Source: Anopheles merus (taxonomy: Eukaryota > Arthropoda > Insecta > Diptera > Culicidae). From it: DNA of 64,000 nucleotides. Each line of letters opens with the position of its first letter. Within the stretch, counting starts at the first letter, position 1. The translations under genes and the position numbers were made by a program. The stretch is from NCBI RefSeq assembly GCF_017562075.2, contig NC_054082.1:3590550-3654549 (forward strand), written 5' to 3'. The notes beneath the pieces are model-generated. The model made no database searches and was not told the DNA's origin. It saw nothing but the letters and a program-made list of their open reading frames with translations. Positions 56,915 to 64,000 of the stretch are shown here, in pieces.

Positions 56915-59900
56915 CAGGATTAAAATCATACCTCGACTAATTTATTGTGTATGTGTGGTTTTTTGTATGCTTCGACCCCTATTTCCGTATTCGTGTGTGT
57001 ATGTGCAAACAAGTACTTGAAGTTTGTGTGTACAATCTCACGGAGATGTTTACACTCAATTGAAGGTTGAATTTGTGAGTTCCAAACAACCGACCACAGT
57101 CGTTGTGTACGCTTTCTTCCAGTGCGCGGAACAATTTGCATGATAAAAAAACGACACTTCTTCGCCGATCGTCTTCCACGTCCGCCGGCCAATTCCGGTA
57201 GCGTGGAAGAAGTGTGGCACAAAATTTATGATCCCATTGTTGCGCGATATGAGCGTTCGCATTCAGCACGCGTGCAATTTGACAGTTCTTTTGCAGTGTG
57301 CAGCAGCGGGCTTTGTGCATGTCTGGCGGGAGGAGCAAGTGCGAACTGATACCGCCACAACCGGGCTTGGTCGGTTTAAATTGCCTGTTTTGGAAGGCAA
57401 AGGCAAGGAGTGCGACCATTTGTGGAAGAGCATTTCGTGAGAAGATGTATATGTTTCGTTTTTATCGCGATTTCCATTCAGCAGTTTGTTTCTTTTTTTC
57501 TCTCTCGCGTGAAGCCCGTAATCGCAAACATACATACATTGCCACAGTAGAAGAAAAATAAATACAGGCCGAGAGAGACGGAACGAAGCAGAAAATGGTT
57601 GAACCTAAAAAAAGGGAACGGTTAAGCAAGTGAATACAAAAAAGACAACAATACAAGCAATGATAGCATCCAAAAGCGCGAAGACGAATGATGTGCTGCA
57701 GACAATGAGTGGAATAAAAATTATCATCAGCCAAATTAGTGTTCGCTTCTCAGGCAGATTGTCTTGCGCGTTTAAACGCGCAAAATTTAATGTGCAGCTA
57801 CCCATAAAGGTTTTTGTGGCCGTCAAAGCAAAGGCCCAATTTATTACACCGCACCAGGTGGCACCCGGTGACGAATGGGCGAGTGAAAGTTGTCACATTT
57901 TTTGCATATCTACCGGAAATAGAATTAGTCAAAATGAAAGAAAAGATAACATAAAAGTAGCACCGATTTCCAACTGTCCAGCAGTGTTGCGATAAAATTC
58001 ACCGATGAGCCACAAATGGAAATAACGTAACATTTGCTACTCCCAAAAGGGCGGAACACGCCACTTGACGAAAAACAAACCCATTTTGGCTGACTAGTTT
58101 CTTTTTATTTTATGACGCCTTTGTCATTTCGCTGATGGCACGACACCGATCTCGAGCGAGCGCAGAAATAAAAATCTGGCAATAGACGCGGCAGTTTTTA
58201 CGCGACCACATCCGGTGCGCGAATGGGGAAGAAAAGCGTTTCCTCTATCGGGGATACCCTTGCAAAATATGCGTGTTTTGCGTTTAGCGTTTATGCTCAC
58301 GGTGCAAGAAACAACCTCCCCGGGATGTAGCGGTTTGGCATGGGATGAAATAAAAAAACAGAGAGGAAATGTTTACCGTCGCTTTCATGTTTATCACCGG
58401 TTTTATCTGATTACGCTGCTCGGGGGTTAGGAGTGCAAGAGAAAGACAAATAAAGGTATACCTTTCTTCCGCAAAACGGCCAAAGAGGAAAATTATCTCT
58501 TTGGCAAAGCTAAGCACTGTGGTTGTTTTTTTTTTGATTGCCTATTAAAACACGAATGTTTAGGAGTCGGTTTACATCTTTATTTTCTTGTTGTTTTGCA
58601 ACGGTTTATAATTGTTTCTTGTAACGAAACAGCGACAATAATAAAGACGTAAACATTGTTGATGACTATGTTTGTGTGGCAATATTGAACATGAATTTAA
58701 TGTGCGTGTTTCCATCATTTCTGTATTTTACAAATATTGCCAACACTACCATGTAATTTCTAAAATGTATTTACCTTAATCCTGCAGCTTCCCTGCCAAA
58801 CAGATCCAATTAGAAAACACCTTGTTACAAGAAATTGCATTTATTACACAGCACTTACCTGTTTGCGAATCGCTGCCTTACGCGTTTGTACCATTGCAGA
58901 TAAAAATGCAAATGGAACGGGGCACAAATAGGGCTGATTGAAGCCACTTTGCGTTCCATTATGTTTGTGTGTGTTTATCAGTAAAAAAAAGGAAAATTCC
59001 CTCTGAAATACGCATGCTACGCGAACAATTTCCCTCCTGGTCGGGAGATGGCGAAAAATACGGCGAAACACCGGCTCCACTGCGTTCCCTTTCGTGTAGT
59101 CCTAACTGGCAGAACGGAAAACAAGAAATCTCTGCCACTAAATTTAGCCCATTTGTATTCGAAGCACATCGACCGAGCCAAGCGACGGTCCCGGTCTGTG
59201 GCGTCCGACCGGGGAGACAGGGATGCTGCTGCTGCTACTGCTGCTGCAATATGCTGCTTTATGTGGCCGCATAATACGGCGTATCGTGGCTCGATGTGGC
59301 GCCTCACTGCGAGACGATATGAATCGAAACGAATCAACGCAATTTGTGCTGGCGCATCATCATCATCATCATCATCATCATCGGCGGCGTTGTCGTCCTC
59401 GTGGTCGTTGGTACACTCGCCGTCAGTTGCAGTAGAATCTGGTTCGGGGCAGCAGCCACAGTCTGGGATGGGTGCATCAAGAAAAACTACCATTTTTGTG
59501 GGCAATGTGCTTTTCGGGGAACGGTTGATCAAAACCGAAAGTAAAATATTTTCCCTGATTTTCCACCATGTTTTCATTTTTTGGGAGGAATTGTGCTTTG
59601 CGATGGAACGGTTTTTCTTGTTTGGATGGTTGCAGCAGGTCTTTCTTATCACAGATTGACTCCGTTTATAGAAACGAGCAACCATAAACATTTCCAGTGT
59701 TTTAAATTAAGGTTCCGGCAAAAAAGACAGTCTATCTTGGACTAGGTTTGTTGAGGGGAAGGAAGCATAACATGGCAAGGTTGATAACGAAGGAGGGTAA
59801 AGTTTGGCTCGTGTTAGTATGAAAAGTAAATGGATGAGTTTTCTTCGATGTGTGTGGGCATTTTAGGGGCCAATTCATATCTACAGCACACGCAACTGCT

Positions 59901-60190
59901 TCTTCTATTCACAAACACCTTTCAGTAGGCACACAGACAAAAGTAAAAGTTTCGTCTTCATCTTTTAAGTTCTTGATTATGAGTACGTTTGCACGCTGCA
60001 CTGCGATTGCACTGCGAAAACGTTTGCCGGTAGACGACGAAGTTTTTGTGAACTTTTTAAGTAGTTTTCTAGATTCGCATTGCTTGGTGTGCTAGACCGT
60101 TCATTTTAAGATCTTTTTAACCGTAAAATTGTCTCCTGATTATTGCTAGAAAGATGAATCTGGCATCATTTTAGTAAAAGAAACAAATAT
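56915..60190. other. non-coding DNA
   Basis: No convincing gene. It contains A-rich + strand sequence at 57545-57720, a CTG-type run at 59224-59248 and (CAT)9 at 59355-59381. The long open frames across 59017-59691 on both strands are driven by these repeats. Confidence 0.5.
59355..59381. repeat. (CAT)9 microsatellite
   Basis: Nine CAT units. Translated it would be poly-His or, on the minus strand, poly-Asp. It is the reason for the long antisense open frame here. Confidence 0.95.
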
Positions 60191-60194
60191 TCCA

Positions 60195-60440
60195 TTATTT
60201 TTGTGACACAGACTCGGAGTTAAAGCAAGCATCCTTCGGTGTTAAATTCCTTAAACAACAGTTTTCATGCATTTCCAACGCTCCAGACACAATCCTGCTT
60301 AAGTTATTTGATAACTCAACCATTTCCTCGACATAATCCAGCGTCACCTTCAGGAAGCCATTGAAAGTGTTTTCCGAAAGGCAAAATCCACTGATTCGTG
60401 TTAAATCAGACGCCCCCCCACTCGTAATGGTTGATAAGCG
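60195..60440 (-). CDS. antisense open frame resembling a 3' coding exon, 81 codons
   Basis: A minus-strand frame without a suitable start is open from 60440 to a TAA at 60195-60197. The last 60 codons read like a helical protein (SENTFNGFLKVTLDYVEEMV, ELSNNLSRIVSGALEMHENC). A CTAAC branch-like sequence lies about 20 bases before a possible acceptor ending ACGAG at 60421, but the pyrimidine tract is poor. Only about 45% of codons end in G or C, with five TTA leucines. It could be the last exon of a fast-evolving gene, a pseudogene fragment or chance. No family recognised. Confidence 0.2.
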   Translation of the reverse strand, partial: RLSTITSGGASDLTRISGFCLSENTFNGFLKVTLDYVEEMVELSNNLSRIVSGALEMHENCCLRNLTPKDACFNSESVSQK

Positions 60441-60449
60441 TTAGCCTAT

Positions 60450-62270
60450 GTCTACCAACGTCCTCCACCCAGCAGGACCGTCCTATATTGTGTGCGTTAA
60501 TTGCTATCGTTTCTCGTCTGGTGTGACACCGGCCATAGAACATCCCAGACATGCTCGGGTTCAGACAACACCGCCCCAAAACAACGCTGTCTGGCTGTGG
60601 ATGCTCCATCATTGTGCGTTCCCGAAAACAAAATCGACACGCTACGACACCAGCCACTTCAAATCGGATTAAAAGTAACGCTTCGATTGATTTAATTAAA
60701 GTATTACCAGCGAATAAATCTTCGCACCCCCGTCGTCCCTTTTTGCCCGTATTGGGCGCCGGTGTGAGGGGTTAATTAATTTCGCCAGCACCAAGCTATA
60801 AGCCTCATAACAATAGGACGGCCCGGGACAGTAGAGTTGTTTTGCAACTTGAGGGTTTCAAAGCGGATGAGAAATTCGAAACGAAACGGTAATAACCCTG
60901 CTGGATGTCCATCTCAATGGTAGTGTGGTATTTTGCTTCGCAACGCCTGTTATGAAGTACGTTACAAAGTATTTCTAGGACGCGTGCTAGTTACATCTCA
61001 ATAAATGCACAAAGGAGCGCGGGCTCTATTCTTTTGCTGCCTGGCAGCTTGCGCGAGCTAATGGCATAATGGCACACAGAATGATCCTTTTCAGTTGGTC
61101 ACTCTTTCAGGCGCAGTGAATGTGATTCCATTTTTCCAGCTGACTGGATAGTTCGGTACAGCTTCATCTGTCTTCCCACTCGCTGATGGGAAAATATCTC
61201 ATTAGACTGAAAGCGGGATGGTTCTTGCAGCGAGTGCTACTTTTCCACGGAAAACCCACTCGTCCTTCAAACTGTATCACCATCATTACGGACGGCGAAG
61301 AAAGCTGCGCGCAGTCATACAGTCGTGGCCATTAGTCAACGTCGGACGGGGTACCCATCATGAACATCGGCGTTCATCATCTTCACTGTGCATCACCTCA
61401 ATCATAACGGCGTTGAGTGGAGAAATGTTATCACCCACTTTGGGGAGGAAAAAACACTTGTTCTAGCGTAGCGGTGCGCACACTATTCAGGGAGCAAGGT
61501 AGATAGAGATTGGATTATTTGAACAGCTTGCCAGAAGGACGCAACGGACATAATCATCTTTAGATAAAATCAGAGCATGATGTGGTTTAGATAGAAGCAT
61601 GATTCTTTTGCGAGTATTCTCTAGAAGCCATAGAAGTAGCTGTCATATAGAAGTTGTACGTAATTGAAGGTCAAACTATATTCTATATATAACTATGAAA
61701 TGGATATTCAAGTGAATGAGATGATATGATTCACTGCGGAACGTTCATTGCCTGACTATTTTAGCTTCAATGTAAACGAGTAAACAATAAAATCGATTTT
61801 AACGATAGCTTTCTGGCTTCAAAATTAAAAAGTGATCTGGCGATTCGATTTATTGAACTGCGACTGATGCCGTTCAGACTTGAATGCTACAATCCGTTTG
61901 TGGGTCATTGCTTTGAAGTTCAATCCGTCCGGGTAGGTCGAAGGTTCTCGCCAAATGGGCGGTGGATATGCAAAATCGAAACCCAGCAGACGAGAGAGAT
62001 AGAGCGTCGAAAAAAAATCAGCATGAAAACCATCCCAACCACAACGCTCCGTGTGTCCAGCACACGGAGTGTAAGCGTTGAGATTCAATAAAATATCGAA
62101 ACCGCAAGCATAATCCCTCGCCCTCGTCGCGTGTCACCGTTTCCACTATCCCGGGCACGTTCTCCCGTCGCAGGTTGAAAGGATTTCCTTTCTGCCTTCT
62201 ATCGTTCTACCGCATTCGCACTCGATTGATTCGTCCAGTCCGCACTGCTGGTCGATGTGGTTAATTGCAA
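60450..62270. other. non-coding DNA
   Basis: No gene supported. A + strand frame at 61867-62091 contains the hairpin at 62042-62080 and has no recognisable product. Confidence 0.5.
62042..62080. repeat. nested inverted repeat / hairpin
   Basis: TCCGTGTG and CACACGGA pair around a 5-base loop. Outer CAACGC and GCGTTG also pair, with one bulged side. A stable stem of about 14 pairs is possible, too short for a typical microRNA precursor. Confidence 0.55.
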
Positions 62271-62273
62271 AAT

Positions 62274-62294
62274 ATTTGCATTTTAAATTGCACC
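62274..62294. promoter_or_regulatory. octamer-like element, copy 3
   Basis: ATTTGCAT (reverse of the POU octamer) overlaps TTGCATTTTAAATTGCACC, identical over 19 bases to 5353-5371. See also 37053. Confidence 0.4.
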
Positions 62295-62903
62295 CAGGGT
62301 GTAACGACGAGGGCCGAGGGAGAAGGCAGCGTGGATTAAAGGGAACGTGTTTCGATTCGGAGGCACGCGAGGCACCAAAGTGGAAGCATAGGGTTTGGGA
62401 ACCAGGGAAATATTAGCCACGATTGGGGCTTGCTCGAATGGGTTTCAATCGCGCATGAAGACTCATCGATGGACAAACAGTAAATCAACATGGCGTGTAA
62501 TAAAATCGCCCTCGGTTCGATGGGCGTTAGGTGGTTCATAAATTTAATTAAAACTAAAACGTCATTTCTACGTTTGTGCGATGTGCGATGCTTTTCAAAT
62601 GCGACACCAAACCTGTTCGATGGAGCTTGTAAAAGTGACCTGCTGGAGGCTATTTTTTGCAAGAGTTTGAATAAATTTAGTTTACTACGAAGTTATTGAT
62701 CGTGACTTTAGATTTGTTTGCTTTGATATGCTTATTAGAAGGAATTGACGATTATAGAAGCAGTAGAAAATGAATAAATGCCAGATTATCTCGACATCAA
62801 AAGCACATTGAGATAAATTATTATCAATTACGTAATAAAACGATACATTCCTCAGTCAAACATTTCTTCTAATGATATCTTTCCGTTTTATTTTCCATTG
62901 CAG

Positions 62904-63061
62904 GCTTCCTGGCGTCGCTTGTTGATCTTTACCATTTGGATAGCGGCTCACCGAGACCTGTGGTGCCCAAAATCCCCACTACAAATCCCGCACGAAAAAC
63001 ATCGACAAATTCATCTGTAGCTACCCAGACCACCAGAAATCCGAAAGCTGCCCTCTCATAA
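62904..63061 (+). CDS. candidate terminal coding exon, 51 codons
   Basis: A strong acceptor (CTAAT branch-like sequence, TTTTATTTTCCATTGCAG ending 62903) is followed by 51 open codons and TAA. The frame begins FLASLVDLYHLDSGSPRP and continues Thr/Asn/Ser-rich. A second frame is also open for 39 codons (SWRRLLIFTIWIAAHRD), so the frame is not certain. AATAAA at 63375 with GT-rich sequence after it fits a 3' end. Alternatively a donor ACA|GTAAGA at 63121 would make this an internal 5'UTR exon of 217 nt. About 47% of codons end in G or C. No family recognised. Confidence 0.3.
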
Positions 63062-63640
63062 CGATAAATTATTAGTTACGTGTCCCCACTCTCGGGGGAC
63101 TTGGTGTAGAAAACCCGAACAGTAAGAGATCATAAATACGCCGGAACGTGTGGCATGATTTATGGGCAGTTGTCCAGTGGACGTTTTGCGCCCGGCGTCA
63201 TCATAAGGAAGAATTTGTTACGGACGGCAAATTCTTTCCTTTCCGACACAGACGCACAAAGACAGTTCCGGGTTTGTGCCGATGCGTGACGGGGAAGGGA
63301 AAGTCAGCCCGTTCTACTTTTCTGGGCTGAACGTGGGCTCCTCCTGTGCTCGGTCAAGTGCTGTTCTGTGTTGTAATAAATGTACGAGCGCACATGTTGG
63401 TGTTAGTGAGACATAGTGGATTGTTATCGAATTTGGTATTAGTTTTATTGTTTTGAAAATGAATGTGTTTTTTAGGTTTGCATGGTTTTTTCGATGATTG
63501 TGATTTATTCGTTCTTTTAGCAAGTATTATTAAATACAGCTCCACACAATTGTTTTCAAAGAAAGTTCAACGGCTCGATCCCATCCCGTAGCAAAAGTAG
63601 ATCTAAAATCCATTACGTTTTTGTTTACCCTTTCTTTCTC
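63062..63640 (+). other. possible 3'UTR and spacer
   Basis: If the 62904 exon is terminal, 63062 to about 63400 is its 3'UTR. From there to 63640 is AT-rich spacer without supported features. Confidence 0.3.
63375..63380 (+). terminator. poly(A) hexamer AATAAA with GT-rich downstream element
   Basis: AATAAA is followed 14 bases later by TGTTGGTGTTAGTGAG, a textbook GT-rich downstream element. It is the best poly(A) context outside the first gene. Confidence 0.4.
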
Positions 63641-63645
63641 CAAAG

Positions 63646-63750
63646 GCAAATCGAAACGGCCCTATCCAATGGGTTCGTGTGCATAAGAAGTGAACGTGTG
63701 TTGTGTGAGAAAATAGTGCAACCTAGCGAGGAATCGAAAAAATAAAAGAA
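63646..63750 (+). other. candidate 5'UTR exon, 105 nt
   Basis: A pyrimidine-rich acceptor (TTTACCCTTTCTTTCTCCAAAG ends at 63645; AAG rather than CAG) and a donor AGAA|GTGAGT (63751) bound 105 nt of purine-rich, leader-like sequence. This is an alternative reading to the promoter at 63756. The two overlap at the donor. Confidence 0.25.
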
Positions 63751-63755
63751 GTGAG

Positions 63756-63788
63756 TATAAATCTGCATAGAAAGTGAAATCATTCCGG
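63756..63788 (+). promoter_or_regulatory. candidate TATA-Inr promoter of the next gene
   Basis: TATAAAT (63756) lies 26 bp before TCATTC (A at 63782), an exact match to the insect initiator TCAKTY. The spacing is slightly short. The following 200 bp are GC-rich with AAGTGAA repeats, typical of a mosquito leader. Confidence 0.35.
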
Positions 63789-64000
63789 CTACCGGTCCGA
63801 AGGCCCTTGCCGCACCGGACCAACGAACGTTACCGGAAGTGGTCCCTCGAAAGTGAACCGAAGTGAATCGCGCTGGTGGTACGGGAAACGGCGCTTTACC
63901 CCACGCCGGCCGTACCGGTGGGAAAAAGTTAATTAATCCAAATATTGGTCCGCTTTCGTGCAGCCAGCACCCAGTGTTAGCCGTGGTCGGGTCGGGAATT
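63782..64000 (+). other. leader-like segment continuing beyond the window
   Basis: CpG-rich sequence with AGTGAACCGAAGTGAATCG-type motifs and no long open frame. It is read as the 5' leader of a gene whose coding part lies to the right. Confidence 0.35.

Noticed and set aside
59017..59691. Overlapping open frames of about 200 codons on both strands
   Set aside because: Length comes from the (CAT)9 and CTG-type repeats, which lack stops. Poly-Asp and poly-Ser stretches are repeat artefacts.
1..64000. CRISPR arrays, rRNA, intact transposons or retrotransposon coding regions
   Set aside because: No spaced direct repeats, ribosomal sequence, terminal inverted or long terminal repeats, or transposase/reverse-transcriptase motifs were seen on either strand.

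Overview
The window looks like nuclear DNA of a higher insect, most likely an anopheline mosquito. The one clear coding segment has codons ending almost entirely in G or C. The rest is about 45-50% GC, rich in microsatellites, and contains what look like insect core promoters, A-rich 5' leaders and Pumilio-type 3'UTR sites. This placement is an inference from style, because no protein here could be matched to a named family. No bacterial-type genes, rRNA, tRNA, CRISPR array or intact transposon was seen.

Layout. (1) 1-2550: the last coding exon of a + strand gene enters from the left, stops at 661, and is followed by a long 3'UTR with four poly(A) hexamers. The last hexamer lies 9 nt after a perfect Pumilio element. 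(2) 2550-3400: a short spacer with a 22-bp tandem duplication and a small inverted repeat. (3) 3400-4305: a GC-rich, leader-like segment with two good splice donors, read as the first exon(s) of a second + strand transcription unit. (4) 4306-63600: almost 60 kb with no convincing large coding region. It reads as the long introns and regulatory DNA of that unit. It holds homeodomain and POU-type motif clusters, candidate alternative promoters (20.4, 41.9 and 56.8 kb), and candidate small exons (28.08, 46.19, 53.32 and 62.90 kb). (5) 63640-64000: a further leader-like segment with a TATA box and a consensus initiator, running off the right edge.

Several short open frames in the 60-kb stretch have some independent support, such as splice sites, a TATA box, a poly(A) hexamer or G/C-ending codons. 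They are listed as low-confidence candidates. The more interesting are a possible antisense two-exon gene at 50.45-55.04 kb whose exons are both phase 0, a possible antisense secreted Cys-containing peptide at 35.4-35.8 kb, and a possible TATA-driven 81-codon gene at 20.4-21.1 kb. Many random open frames of 100-250 codons also occur here, so length alone was not taken as evidence.

No previously undescribed protein system could be demonstrated. The most defensible reading is a regulatory landscape: a large intron or gene desert between two transcription units, with recurring octamer-like elements and several potential alternative first exons. Codon counts were made by hand and are approximate.
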